From Actinomycetota bacterium (GTDB lineage Bacteria; Actinomycetota; Actinomycetes; S36-B12; UBA5976): a stretch of 64,000 nucleotides of DNA. The notes under the pieces are model-generated. The model saw only the letters and a list, made by a program, of their open reading frames with translations, was not told where the DNA came from and made no database searches. Both the position numbers and the translations under genes were made by a program. The DNA is taken from positions 22,353 to 86,352 of the forward strand of contig WLPX01000006.1 of assembly GCA_009698575.1 (NCBI GenBank), given 5' to 3'. Positions 28,166 through 37,573 of the stretch are shown one piece after another; the stretch's first letter is position 1; each line of letters starts with the position of its first letter.

Positions 28166-29014
28166 ATGAGTACTGCAACGCAAACTTCGGTTAAAGAAAA
28201 TACGGCTCCTCGCCCAAAATTGGGTTGGCTAGTAACTGACAGCATCGCCGTCTCGCGTCGGCACTTGCTCAAAATAACTCGGGTACCTGAATCACTATTC
28301 TTTGCGCTGATCCAGCCAGTCATGTTCGTACTGTTGTTTGCATTTGTCTTTGGTGGGGCAATTGATGTTGGCCCAAATGGTGCCCAGTCTTACCGTGAAT
28401 ATTTGATTCCCGGAATCTTGGCTCAGACCGTGATGTTTGCAGTTGCCGGAATCACAGTTGGAATTACCGAAGACGCCAGCAAGGGAATTATGGATAGATT
28501 CCGTTCCTTGCCTATGCGTCCCGGCGCGGTACTTACTGGCCACACTTTGGCTTCGCTATTGCAGAACACGTTAGTTATTGGAATTCTGTCCGTCACAGGT
28601 TATGCAGTTGGTTGGCGAATCCACAATGGTGCTTCCGATGCTGCCCTGGCGTATCTGATGTTTGCCTTGTTCGCGTATGCCATCACTTGGGTGGGCGCTT
28701 GGATTGGCCTGAAAATGCCTAATACTGAAGTAGCAAGTACTGCAGGACTTGCATGGATTTTCCCATTCACATTTGCTTCGAACATTTTCACGCCAGTTGC
28801 AACTATGCCAACATGGCTCCAGCCGTTTGTGTTGTGGAATCCAGTTTCATGTTTGGCACTTTCAGCTCGCCAACTCTTTGGGAATCCAACGCCGCTTTTA
28901 GGTGATTCTTTCCCAGAGCGTTACCCAGTGCAGCTTTCGTTCGCCTATGCAATCTTGTTGTTAGCGATTTTTGCGCCACTTGCAGTGCGTGCCTTTAAAA
29001 CTCGCAATAAGTAA
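28166..29014 (+). CDS. ABC-2 type permease, DrrB type
   Basis: 282 aa with six hydrophobic segments and the ABC-2 pattern: RVPESLFFALIQPVMFVLLFAFVFGGA, then EYLIPGILAQTVMF, and the loop GIMDRFRSLPMRPGAVL that contacts the ATPase. The region WIFPFTFASNIFTPVATMP and PVSCLALSARQLFGN is typical of DrrB. Together with the upstream ATPase it forms a two-gene export system. The stop is 1 nt from that of the convergent greA. Confidence 0.92.
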   Translation: MSTATQTSVKENTAPRPKLGWLVTDSIAVSRRHLLKITRVPESLFFALIQPVMFVLLFAFVFGGAIDVGPNGAQSYREYLIPGILAQTVMFAVAGITVGITEDASKGIMDRFRSLPMRPGAVLTGHTLASLLQNTLVIGILSVTGYAVGWRIHNGASDAALAYLMFALFAYAITWVGAWIGLKMPNTEVASTAGLAWIFPFTFASNIFTPVATMPTWLQPFVLWNPVSCLALSARQLFGNPTPLLGDSFPERYPVQLSFAYAILLLAIFAPLAVRAFKTRNK

Positions 29015-29015
29015 A

Positions 29016-29498
29016 TTACGGAACGTAAAGTTCGGCAGCAACAATCACAATTCGTAAGGTCTTGCCGGACGGAGTTTCGTAGGAAATCTCCGCACCGACT
29101 TCTTGATTCAGTACTGCTGCGCCCATTGGGCTAGTAGGCGAGTAGACATCAATTGAAGTATGTGCTGCTTCTTCGCGGGAACCCAGTAGAAAAGTTTCAG
29201 TGTCATCCAAGTCAGGGAAGTTAACTGTTACGACCATGCCCTGCGAAACGATGCCTTCTTCAATTTCTGGTGTGCCGATATGTGCCGTTTCTAGCATCTT
29301 GGTTAGCTGGCGAACTCGGCCTTCGTTCTTTCCCTGCTCTTCGCGGGCAGCGTGGTAGCCACCATTTTCTTTCAGGTCACCCTCTTCGCGGGCAGCAGCA
29401 ATACGTGCCTTAATTTCCTCGCGCAAGTCACCGCTTCGATTCTCTAACTCAGCTTTGAGTCGATCGAATGCTTCTTGGGTTAGCCATACTTCGTTCAC
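29016..29498 (-). CDS. greA: Transcription elongation factor GreA
   Basis: 160 aa. Stimulates RNA cleavage by backtracked RNA polymerase. The N-terminal coiled coil carries the acidic tip: AAREEGDLKENGGYHAAREEQG, with the catalytic D-L-x-E-N segment. The C-terminal FKBP-like domain includes DVYSPTSPMGAAVLNQEVG and YETPSGKTLRIVI. The order DUF4307-greA on one strand with mca divergent matches Rv1080c-Rv1082. Confidence 0.96.
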   Translation of the reverse strand: MNEVWLTQEAFDRLKAELENRSGDLREEIKARIAAAREEGDLKENGGYHAAREEQGKNEGRVRQLTKMLETAHIGTPEIEEGIVSQGMVVTVNFPDLDDTETFLLGSREEAAHTSIDVYSPTSPMGAAVLNQEVGAEISYETPSGKTLRIVIVAAELYVP

Positions 29499-29518
29499 TC
29501 GATAGAGATTACGCGTAT

Positions 29519-29998
29519 TTAGGGAGTTGGGGCGACTCCTGGTGCCGGTTGGTCTGGAATCTTCACTCCTGGTGGGAAATCTGGTGGGGGAACCCGCATT
29601 TCTTCTGAATTCGCACAGCCCAAAACCTCGGCTAGAACGGCCTGGCCATTGGTGGCTAATGGATAAGTTAGCTGCTCATACGTTGTGCCACCGGCAACCG
29701 TAACAATTGCGTAGCCAACATCTGTGCGTTGCTCATCTTGAGCGCGTATCACACAGTAGCTAGTTAATTCGGGGCCACGGGATAGTTCCCAGGTCACATT
29801 GACTTGAGTTGGGGAGACTACGTCAAAGGCAAGAAGCTGGGCGCTGACACTTGGATTTTGTTGGCGAAAACTTGCATAAGCCAAACTCCCGGAAACGACA
29901 CCAGCAATCAGTACCCCAATAAGTACGGGGACTGCTCGCCTGCGGCGGATACCGTATCGCAGTTTTAGGTGCTCTGGGAGCTCAGAATCTTTTTGCAT
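29519..29998 (-). CDS. DUF4307 membrane protein
   Basis: 159 aa. A short basic N-terminus (RYGIRRRRAVP), one membrane helix at residues ~23-43, then a ~80-residue extracytoplasmic domain (VTWELSRGPELTSYCVIRAQDE) and a Pro-rich tail. This matches actinobacterial DUF4307 proteins beside mca. No biochemical function is known; the position suggests a link with mycothiol detoxification or with greA, which lies 20 bp downstream. SD-like GGAGTAA precedes the ATG. Confidence 0.85.
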   Translation of the reverse strand: MQKDSELPEHLKLRYGIRRRRAVPVLIGVLIAGVVSGSLAYASFRQQNPSVSAQLLAFDVVSPTQVNVTWELSRGPELTSYCVIRAQDEQRTDVGYAIVTVAGGTTYEQLTYPLATNGQAVLAEVLGCANSEEMRVPPPDFPPGVKIPDQPAPGVAPTP

Positions 29999-30045
29999 GC
30001 TTACTCCAGAATACGGCTTTATCTCAGATAGGAGAGAATGGAGTC

Positions 30046-30936
30046 ATGTCAGAATCTGCAGTTGCGCTGCCGCGCCCAAATGAGCCACTTCGGCTGTTGG
30101 CTGTGCATGCCCATCCAGATGATGAATCCAGTAAGGGCGCTGCATCAACCGCAAAGTACGTCAGTGAAGGCGTGCAAGTCATGGTCGTTAGTTGTACCGG
30201 TGGCGAACGCGGAGATATCTTGAATCCAGGTTTTGATTTAGGTGAACGCGATATCGCGCAAGTGCGCAGAACTGAAATGCAAAAAGCTGCTGAAATTTTA
30301 GGAATTTCACATCGCTGGCTAGGTTTCGAAGATTCAGGTTGGCCTGACGGTGATCCGAAGCCACCACTTCCAAAAGGTTGCTTTGCAGATCTGCCACTTG
30401 AATTAGTTAGTGCGCCACTAGTTGAAATTGTTCGAGAGTTTAAGCCGCACGTAATTACCACTTACGACGAAAATGGTGGCTATCCACATCCAGATCACAT
30501 CAGAACTCATGAAGTTGCAATGTTTGCTTGGGAGAAAGCTGCTGACCCAAGTTACAAATCAGATCTAGAGCCGTGGGCTGCAGCAAAGATTTACTACAAC
30601 CATGGATTTTCCAAACTAAGAGTTCAAACCATGCATGATGCCTGCCTTGTGCTTGGGATTGAATCGCCGTATCAAGAATGGTTAGACGAGTGGGAAGACG
30701 AAGACTTAACTTCGAGTCGCGTAACCACTCGGGTGCATTGCTCGAATTGGTTCCCCGTCAGAGAAGCAGCACTAAAGGCGCACGAAACCCAAATTGATCC
30801 CAACGGTAGTTGGTTTGCACTTTCAAACGAGACTTTGTCGAAGATTTGGCCAACTGAGGAATTTGAACTTGCTTTTTCACGAATTGGTGAAATTGTTGAA
30901 GCAGATGACCTATTTGCTGGGTTAAGGGGAGAGTAA
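30046..30936 (+). CDS. mca: Mycothiol S-conjugate amidase
   Basis: 296 aa Zn-dependent LmbE-like amidase. It cleaves mycothiol conjugates of toxins to release a mercapturic acid for export. Zn ligands: HAHPDDE (residues 21-27) plus GGYPHPDHIRTH. VVSCTGGERGDILNPGFDL near the N-terminus and YYNHGFSKLRVQTMHDACL near the middle favour Mca over MshB, as does the Rv1082-type neighbourhood. Its presence implies mycothiol is made, although no msh synthesis gene is in the window. Confidence 0.9.
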   Translation: MSESAVALPRPNEPLRLLAVHAHPDDESSKGAASTAKYVSEGVQVMVVSCTGGERGDILNPGFDLGERDIAQVRRTEMQKAAEILGISHRWLGFEDSGWPDGDPKPPLPKGCFADLPLELVSAPLVEIVREFKPHVITTYDENGGYPHPDHIRTHEVAMFAWEKAADPSYKSDLEPWAAAKIYYNHGFSKLRVQTMHDACLVLGIESPYQEWLDEWEDEDLTSSRVTTRVHCSNWFPVREAALKAHETQIDPNGSWFALSNETLSKIWPTEEFELAFSRIGEIVEADDLFAGLRGE

Positions 30937-31140
30937 ATGTTTAGATTTATTAGTTCAGTTGCCACAAGTACGACTGAACCATTTCCGTCCTCGACTTCAT
31001 TTGATTCCTCGAAAGTAAACCCAGGTCCACTCGGTGGCATCGTGTTTCTGTTACTAACTATTGCTGTTGTGCTGCTGCTATTTAGCTTTAATCGTCACAT
31101 CAAAAAAGTTAACTTCCAACAGGATGACTCTGAACAATAG
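30937..31140 (+). CDS. Small single-pass membrane protein next to mca (Rv1083-like position)
   Basis: 67 aa. A Ser/Thr-rich N-terminus, one membrane helix at about residues 34-51 (GGIVFLLLTIAVVLLLFSF), then a basic and acidic C-terminal tail (NRHIKKVNFQQDD). The ATG directly follows the mca stop. Small membrane proteins of this pattern follow mca in other actinobacteria. Function unknown. Confidence 0.75.
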   Translation: MFRFISSVATSTTEPFPSSTSFDSSKVNPGPLGGIVFLLLTIAVVLLLFSFNRHIKKVNFQQDDSEQ

Positions 31141-31146
31141 TTCACT

Positions 31147-31917
31147 ATGAGTCGATATTTAACTCTGCGATTATTCGCGATACATGCTCTCGGTGCATTA
31201 GCTGTTGTAGCTTGTTTGATTCTGGCGGCTTGGCAGTGGGATCGAGCGCATGTTCAAACCGCGAGTACAAGTACCGAAGTAAAAACTTTTGCCGAATTAA
31301 GTCCACTTCGCGATTACTTACCGGTCTCATCCGTAGCGATGCCCACCTCAGTAACCGGCACTTGGCAACCAGACGAACGCATACTTATGCCAGAGCGCGT
31401 TAGTAATGGTCCCGAAATGGTGAATCCAGATCCGGCATCTGAAGTAATTTTGGAATGGGCGATACCAATTGGGTATTGGGTCGTAGACATTATGGAACTC
31501 GATGATGGCTCGAGTCTGGGAGTGGTCCGAGGATTTACTACCGCAGTTGAAGATATACCTACTGCCAATGGCGTGGAAACTATTACCGGTGTAATGCAAC
31601 CGAGTGAAGATTTTCCTGGACTTAAGTTAGTCAATGGAATCAAGCCGCTTACTACAGCGATGATTGTTGCCAACGCCCGAACAATTGCCCATGATGGCTA
31701 CCTGGTTGCCACTTCAAAATCGGCTGAATTAGAACTTGTCACACCTATTTTTACTGAGCCAATTTCGCAAGGATTGAATTGGCGAAATGTCATGTATACG
31801 TTTAATTGGATCCTGTTTGCTGTGATTGTTTGCTTTATGTGGATCCGGGTGGCGCGCGATGAAGTTCAATTGGCCCAAATTGCCAAAAATCATGCAGACT
31901 TAAGCCATGACAATTAA
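31147..31917 (+). CDS. SURF1-family protein (cytochrome c oxidase assembly)
   Basis: 256 aa. Two membrane helices, one near the N-terminus (residues ~7-28, ending in the conserved LAAWQWDRA) and one near the C-terminus (WRNVMYTFNWILFAVIVCFMWIR), flank a ~180-residue extracytoplasmic domain with GTWQPDERILMPERV and VVRGFTT. SURF1 proteins help insert haem a into aa3-type oxidase, implying aerobic respiration. The 3' end overlaps the DUF3817 gene by 11 bp. Confidence 0.88.
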   Translation: MSRYLTLRLFAIHALGALAVVACLILAAWQWDRAHVQTASTSTEVKTFAELSPLRDYLPVSSVAMPTSVTGTWQPDERILMPERVSNGPEMVNPDPASEVILEWAIPIGYWVVDIMELDDGSSLGVVRGFTTAVEDIPTANGVETITGVMQPSEDFPGLKLVNGIKPLTTAMIVANARTIAHDGYLVATSKSAELELVTPIFTEPISQGLNWRNVMYTFNWILFAVIVCFMWIRVARDEVQLAQIAKNHADLSHDN

Positions 31918-32227
31918 AACTGAAGATTTCGCCAAGCAGTGGATGTTCTATCGAATCATGGCCATCGTTGTCGGAACGGTTTTACTAGTGCTCACGATAT
32001 TATTAATTTCCGTGCGGGGGCTTGGTAATCCAGAGCCATCCTTTTATGTCGCAGCTTGGACTGCCCATGGATATTTGTTTCCCGTATATGTAATAGCGAC
32101 GTTTATGCTGTCAACAAAACTTAAATGGACTTTCGGGAAAACCATTTTGATCATGCTGGCTGGGACTATTCCGCTAATGTCATTTATTACGGAACGACGT
32201 GTTGCTAAAGAAGTAAAGTCCGCCTAA
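31907..32227 (+). CDS. DUF3817 integral membrane protein
   Basis: 106 aa with three predicted helices: FYRIMAIVVGTVLLVLTILLI, a second around AAWTAHGYLFPVYVIATFML, and a third around TILIMLAGTIPLMSFI, followed by ERRVAKEV. This matches the DUF3817/YdzA-like family common in actinobacteria. It is coupled to the SURF1 gene through the overlap, so a role near the respiratory chain is possible but unproven. Confidence 0.85.
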   Translation: MTIKTEDFAKQWMFYRIMAIVVGTVLLVLTILLISVRGLGNPEPSFYVAAWTAHGYLFPVYVIATFMLSTKLKWTFGKTILIMLAGTIPLMSFITERRVAKEVKSA

Positions 32228-33160
32228 TTACTTCCAGCGATGTTGGCCCTCGGGCTCATCGGCCCAAGAGCGTTCATCTTCAAGTGGCTCAACATGAGTA
32301 GTAACAATTGTGTTTGGCAGATCTCGAATAATGTCGGCTTCTAATTCCTCAGACAAGTCATGACCCTTTTGAATAGTCCAAGCACCTGGAACTAAAACGT
32401 GCATCGACACAAAGCGTTGGCGTCCAGCTTCCCGAGTTTGCAGGGCATGGAACTTAACCGTGTCGCTTTCGTACTTGGTCAACACTTCAACAATTTTCGT
32501 ATGGTCTTCATCTGACAATGCTTTATCCATTAACCCAGCAGTACTGGTGCGCAATAAATTCACGCCGGTCACAATAATGTTCAAGCCAACTGCAAGTGCC
32601 ACAACACCATCTAGGCGATTCCAACCTGTGACAACTACTAGACCAACACCAACGATTACTCCCACAGAAGTCCAGACATCAGTTAGAAGATGCTTGCCGT
32701 CAGCAACCAATACTGGCGAGCGATGCAATTTTCCAGCCCGAAGCAGAATCAGCGCCGTGCCGCCATTGATTACTGCAGCTACTGTCGAGATCGTTAAGCC
32801 CCAGCCAATTTGTTCTAAAGCACGAGGCGCCATAATTCGTTCGATGGCAGTAAACACAATGATTAGCGCAGCCAACAGGATCATAAATCCTTCGATGGAT
32901 GCGGAGAAGTATTCTGCTTTACCTCGGCCGAAGTGATGCTCGGCATCTGCTGGCTTCATGGCAGTACGCAGTGCAAATAACGCAACTACTGCAGCAACGA
33001 TATTTACCGTTGACTCCAAAGCATCCGACAATAAGCCAACTGACCCCGTGGTCCACCAAGCTGCCATTTTGATGCCAAAGACAATGACGCTAACGATGAT
33101 TGACATCCAGGCAAACTTAGCCAAATTGATTTGTGGATTAGTGGTCTGGGCGCTGGTCAT
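32228..33160 (-). CDS. Cation diffusion facilitator (divalent metal efflux)
   Basis: 310 aa. Six-helix CDF transporter with metal site in TM2 (SVGLLSDALESTVNIVA) and TM5 (DGKHLLTDVWTSVGVIVG), the HHFGRGKAEYFSA loop between TM2 and TM3, and a C-terminal cytoplasmic domain (FHALQTREAGRQRFVSMHVLV, and terminal THVEP). Exports Zn2+, Fe2+ or a similar ion by proton antiport; specificity is not readable. The stop abuts that of DUF3817. Confidence 0.92.
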   Translation of the reverse strand: MTSAQTTNPQINLAKFAWMSIIVSVIVFGIKMAAWWTTGSVGLLSDALESTVNIVAAVVALFALRTAMKPADAEHHFGRGKAEYFSASIEGFMILLAALIIVFTAIERIMAPRALEQIGWGLTISTVAAVINGGTALILLRAGKLHRSPVLVADGKHLLTDVWTSVGVIVGVGLVVVTGWNRLDGVVALAVGLNIIVTGVNLLRTSTAGLMDKALSDEDHTKIVEVLTKYESDTVKFHALQTREAGRQRFVSMHVLVPGAWTIQKGHDLSEELEADIIRDLPNTIVTTHVEPLEDERSWADEPEGQHRWK

Positions 33161-33207
33161 AGTTCATTGTGGCAGATAAGTTTTAGAAAACTGCTTTACC
33201 ACCAGGA

Positions 33208-35367
33208 TTACTCAGAGATGCCAAATTTTTGGTGCAGTTTGCGCAGTGTCTTAGGTGCCCACCAGTTCCAGTTTCCAGCTACCCGCATCAATGCCGGAAC
33301 TAGTAGGCCTCGAACAATCGTGGCATCCAGCATGATTGCAAATGCAATTCCCAGGCCGAGCATCTTGATGCTAGTGACGCCACTAGTCATAAAGCAGGCA
33401 AACACAATTGCAATAAGGATTGCAGCAGCAGTAATGATTCGACCTGATTTTTGTAGGCCCACCGTTACCGAGGTAGTGGTATCTGCTCCGCTGTCATGTT
33501 CTTCTTTGATTCTGGAGAGCAAGAACAATTCGTAGTCCATAGATAACCCAAAGGCCACAATGGCAACCAAAACCAAAGTCGAAGTATCAAGAGCACCGGT
33601 AACTGTAAAGTCACCGACAACCCACATGGCATTTCCGTCTTGGAAAACCCAGACAAGTAATCCAAGGGTTGCGCCCAGACTCAACATATTTAGGATTACG
33701 GCCTTCACTGGGAGCACCACGCTGCCGGTAAACAAGAACAAGATAACTAACGTTGCCAATGCCAACCAACCCAGCACAAATGGCAAGTTATCCGAAATGC
33801 CATTTTGTGAATCAGTGAAGATTGCCGCTTGGCCCCCAATGAGAGTTCCATCAACTGGCGCTGGCATTGCCCGAAGCCGGGTTATCAAATCCTTGGCATC
33901 CATATTTCGAGATTCAACATCGGTGTAAAGCGTGATGCGATGATGCGCGGCGGAGGCAGCAACTGCCTGCTCGGCTGGGATTGGCGAAACAACACTGCCT
34001 TCGATGAACGAATCGCCTGTTATCGCGCTCGTTACATGTGGGTCAGTAGCTAGCTCAAGTGCGTAATCGTTTACTTGGGAAGTAGTTGCAGCAATTGGTA
34101 TGAGTACTTCAATTGGCACCTGACTTTCAAACCGATCCCTAATCTGCGCTGAAGCAATTGCCGCTGGGTTTGAAGCTGGGAGAACGCGATCATCTACCTG
34201 GCTAAATTTTGCATTCAATGCTGGGGAAGCCAGGGTTAACAATAATGTGACAGTTCCAATGATGACTATTGCTGGACGCTTCATGACCGCTGCGGCAAGC
34301 CATGACCAGGCGCCAGATTCTTTTGGCTTTAAGTTGCCGCGTCGAATTTTGGCTTTATCAACATTGTGTCCAAGTAATGCAAGAACAGCGGGCAATGCAA
34401 TCATGGATGCTAAAACTGCAAACAACACGACACTGACGCCGGCATAGGCAAATGACTTCAAGAAATACTGTGGGAACAAAAGCATTGAGGATAGAACTAA
34501 CGCAACAGTCAGTCCGGAGAAAAAGACCGTACGGCCAGCTGTTGTAACAGTCTTGACAACCGAAGCAGAGACGTCATTAGTGCGATCGAGTTCCTCTCGG
34601 AATCGGTTAACAATTAATAGGGCGTAGTCAATTCCTAAACCAAGACCTAATCCCGTAATCAAGTTCAAGGCAAAAACTGAAACGTCGGTAAAACGAGTAA
34701 TGATGTAAAGGACAAAGAAAGATCCAGTTATTGAGCCAAGTGCAACTACCATCGGGAGCCCGGCAGCTACGGCAGCACCAAACACAAACATCAACATCAA
34801 AATATTTAACGGAATTGCAATTGATTCCGCTAGTTTCAAATCGTCTCGAATTTGACTATTGATTGAGTTGTAGAGAATTTCTATTCCACCAACATAGGCT
34901 CGACTATCCGCTGATTCTTTATCGTAGGTTTCTTGAATTGTTTTGGCGGTAGCAGCAGCTTCCTCGCTATCGAGATTTTTATCAAAGTAAACGAGTGCTA
35001 GTCCGGCATTGCCATCAAAACTTTTTAGGCTTGCTTGCCCAGAATTCCAGTACGAAACTACAGATTCGACATTTGGTTCGGCTTCAACTTTTGCCAGTAA
35101 CTCAGTGGCTGCAGTTACAGATGCAGGGTCATCAATGCTGGCCAAAGTATCAATCACCAAAATGGCAGAGGCATCACGCGAATCAAAATCAGATTTCAGT
35201 AACTGATCTACTGCGGCTGAATCGCTTCCTAAGTCGTCATATCCTTGAGTCTTAAGTGCACCAAACATCCCAGTGCCAATCACGCCAGCAACCACAATTG
35301 AAATTAAGTAGCCAATGAATACGCCTTTTCGATGGCGAACTACATATTTTCCAACGGATTCAAACAC
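33208..35367 (-). CDS. MMPL/RND-family membrane transporter
   Basis: 719 aa. Two halves each with one helix, a large extracytoplasmic loop and a five-helix bundle. GLGLGIDYALLIVNRFREEL and FGLSMDYELFLLSRIKEEHDSG are the paired TM4 motifs with the Asp-Tyr pairs used for proton relay. MMPL proteins export lipids or small molecules in actinobacteria; with no mycolate genes nearby the cargo is unknown. GTG start with TTGAGG upstream. Length is at the short end of the family. Confidence 0.92.
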   Translation of the reverse strand: MFESVGKYVVRHRKGVFIGYLISIVVAGVIGTGMFGALKTQGYDDLGSDSAAVDQLLKSDFDSRDASAILVIDTLASIDDPASVTAATELLAKVEAEPNVESVVSYWNSGQASLKSFDGNAGLALVYFDKNLDSEEAAATAKTIQETYDKESADSRAYVGGIEILYNSINSQIRDDLKLAESIAIPLNILMLMFVFGAAVAAGLPMVVALGSITGSFFVLYIITRFTDVSVFALNLITGLGLGLGIDYALLIVNRFREELDRTNDVSASVVKTVTTAGRTVFFSGLTVALVLSSMLLFPQYFLKSFAYAGVSVVLFAVLASMIALPAVLALLGHNVDKAKIRRGNLKPKESGAWSWLAAAVMKRPAIVIIGTVTLLLTLASPALNAKFSQVDDRVLPASNPAAIASAQIRDRFESQVPIEVLIPIAATTSQVNDYALELATDPHVTSAITGDSFIEGSVVSPIPAEQAVAASAAHHRITLYTDVESRNMDAKDLITRLRAMPAPVDGTLIGGQAAIFTDSQNGISDNLPFVLGWLALATLVILFLFTGSVVLPVKAVILNMLSLGATLGLLVWVFQDGNAMWVVGDFTVTGALDTSTLVLVAIVAFGLSMDYELFLLSRIKEEHDSGADTTTSVTVGLQKSGRIITAAAILIAIVFACFMTSGVTSIKMLGLGIAFAIMLDATIVRGLLVPALMRVAGNWNWWAPKTLRKLHQKFGISE

Positions 35368-35431
35368 TTGAGCACCTCAACAACTAAACATAAGAATGAC
35401 ATTTAGTTTATGTTGCTCGCAAATCAATTGA

Positions 35432-37375
35432 CTATTTGACCTGGGTCTTTTTGGTCTTTGAGGTTACAACTCCAAGACGGGCATCTCTAGAAATTGCCCG
35501 ATAGTAGACGAGGGTTTTTTTCGACCCTGCACTATGCGCCATGGTCCATTTGCCAGAAGCCGTTGTTTTTGCTGTGCCAATGTTTTTCCATGGCCCATTG
35601 CCAATCTTGCGTTGAATAGTTATGACAACACCTGAATAACCTGGTTTGACTGACCCTGAAATCGTTACCGCGGAATTACGCTTGGCAGTTTTTGGCGCGC
35701 TCGTCACTATTGATCCAGCCATAACTACGCGCTTTGTGGAGGTTGCTATTGTTCCCTTTGAATTAGTTGCGGTAATTCGTAAATCATGATTACCAGCAGA
35801 TGGCTCGGTCCAAATAATCGACCAACTGCCCCGATCATTAGTCGTGGCTTTTGAAACAGTTTTCCATTTGCCACTAATTTTTCGCTGCAATTTGATGGTA
35901 GCTCCCAGCTGAGCCGGAGACACTTTTCCAGTAAACGAAAAATCAGTCGGTTCGATAACTTTCGTGGGCCAATTTACTTTAGTTACTGACGTCAGTTCCT
36001 TTGCAGTTACAGTCGGGGAGGCTGGTACGTTAGCGATGCCAGCAGTAATAGCTGAAATGTAAGTAGATTTTGTGCCAAGCACACCACGCAATTCGTCGGG
36101 TGTTATTTTTTGCCCAGGTGCGATTGTGAGAGTAGTTATATTCCCGGCGGAGTCGACTAGATTCAAAGTTTTTATTCCACCGCTGGGGTAGTTGTCTGCA
36201 ACAGTAATCGAGGAAACATCAGCAATCGTCACGCCTTGAGCGCGCAGATTTGAAACCAAAGTTAATTGATCAATGGTGTCAGTCCAGGAGGAATTTCCAT
36301 TTAACACACCTTCATCCTGAGACCAGTGATCATCCACGCTAACTAAGTATGGAAATGCTGAGCCCCAAACTTCGGATGTTGGCTGCGTCTTGCCACCAGT
36401 TGAAGATGAGTAATAGGTAGAAATTACTGAACCTTTGTAACGAACAACTTTTGCTTCATTCGGGCCGACGATAGTGGCATTTACAGCTGCAACCCAGCGA
36501 CTTCCCAGTGTGCCAATTTCTTTGCTAAAACCAACAAAGGATTGATCTCTGATTGTTGAATAAATTTGGCAATTGCACCCAGATCGAGTTGCAGTTTTCT
36601 TTAAGGCGTAAGAACGACCTGCAATTGCTTGTGCTTGCATTGCAGCATCCTCAAAATATGAAGGAACCTCACCAAGTCCATACAGGTACTCATCCATTAA
36701 ACGCAAAGTATTCACAACAACAAGGTCCACTACTTTGTCATCAAAAGCCCCAGATTGTATTTCTAAAGTTCCATATCTAAATCGATGTGAACATAAATCG
36801 CGAATACAGGTACCGATTCCCAAGGCACTTATTGCGGTAGCACTATCAGCACCAGTTCCAATATTTATTACAGTGTCGGTATTGGTCCAGCTGATTGTTA
36901 CTTTCGATCCAGAGCCGATCGTTACGCCACCCGATGAAACCTTAGTTAACCCATTTACTGTAGTTAGCGTTATAACCGCGCCAAGAGAGATAGGTAATGG
37001 TGCAGACCCATCGACAGTGATATTAAATCCACCACCACTGGTAGCCCCAGGAACAAGTTCTCCCTTTAGTGCAACAAATACTTTGTCCTGATATAAACCA
37101 ACGCGAATATTTGAATTTGGTATCGAAATGGAATCGACCGTAGTTCCTGTGTAATAGTGCGTCAGGATTTGTTCGGCGGTGTACTTCGCCTTATCCAATG
37201 CCATACCCTGGGCGCCGTATTGACTCATGCCAACTCCGTGGCCGAAACCAGAACCGGTGATTGTAAATCCAGCAGGAACCTGCACTACTTCGACGGCTTG
37301 CGTTGGTCCTATAGAACCACTAACTAAGCAGGCAGCAAGTGCGCTCATCAGCAAGGATTTGCGGATTTTATGCAT
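35432..37375 (-). CDS. Secreted SpoIID/LytB-domain protein with C-terminal Ig-like repeats
   Basis: 647 aa from ATG 37375. The frame is open up to 37519, but the signal peptide MHKIRKSLLMSALAACLVSG begins at 37375, so the extra 48 residues are rejected. The mature N-terminal ~360 residues contain SpoIID/LytB hallmarks: FGHGVGMSQYGAQGMA, LRLMDEYLYGLGEVP, AMQAQAIAGRSYAL and YYSSSTGGKT. Two Ig-like modules follow, sharing IKLQRKISGKWKTVSKA and ITIQRKIGNGPWKNIGTA. SpoIID is a peptidoglycan lytic transglycosylase in sporulation; here a cell-wall role outside sporulation is inferred. Confidence 0.88.
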   Translation of the reverse strand: MHKIRKSLLMSALAACLVSGSIGPTQAVEVVQVPAGFTITGSGFGHGVGMSQYGAQGMALDKAKYTAEQILTHYYTGTTVDSISIPNSNIRVGLYQDKVFVALKGELVPGATSGGGFNITVDGSAPLPISLGAVITLTTVNGLTKVSSGGVTIGSGSKVTISWTNTDTVINIGTGADSATAISALGIGTCIRDLCSHRFRYGTLEIQSGAFDDKVVDLVVVNTLRLMDEYLYGLGEVPSYFEDAAMQAQAIAGRSYALKKTATRSGCNCQIYSTIRDQSFVGFSKEIGTLGSRWVAAVNATIVGPNEAKVVRYKGSVISTYYSSSTGGKTQPTSEVWGSAFPYLVSVDDHWSQDEGVLNGNSSWTDTIDQLTLVSNLRAQGVTIADVSSITVADNYPSGGIKTLNLVDSAGNITTLTIAPGQKITPDELRGVLGTKSTYISAITAGIANVPASPTVTAKELTSVTKVNWPTKVIEPTDFSFTGKVSPAQLGATIKLQRKISGKWKTVSKATTNDRGSWSIIWTEPSAGNHDLRITATNSKGTIATSTKRVVMAGSIVTSAPKTAKRNSAVTISGSVKPGYSGVVITIQRKIGNGPWKNIGTAKTTASGKWTMAHSAGSKKTLVYYRAISRDARLGVVTSKTKKTQVK

Positions 37376-37573
37376 GGTCTCACGTTCATTCGGGGAAGAA
37401 TACATTTCCAAACTAACACAGGAAAAGCCTGCAAATAGGGAAGCGCAATCCAAGAAACGGGTATAAATCTTCCAATTTCGACTCCTGATACTGGATTTCA
37501 ATGGCATACAGGTCGTCACTTACGATTAGGGGAGCGCAATTGCGCACAAGCCAATCAAAGCAAGGACTTATCT

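Noticed and set aside
37376..37519. 48-residue extension of the SpoIID-like protein
   Set aside because: It would bury the signal peptide that begins at 37375.
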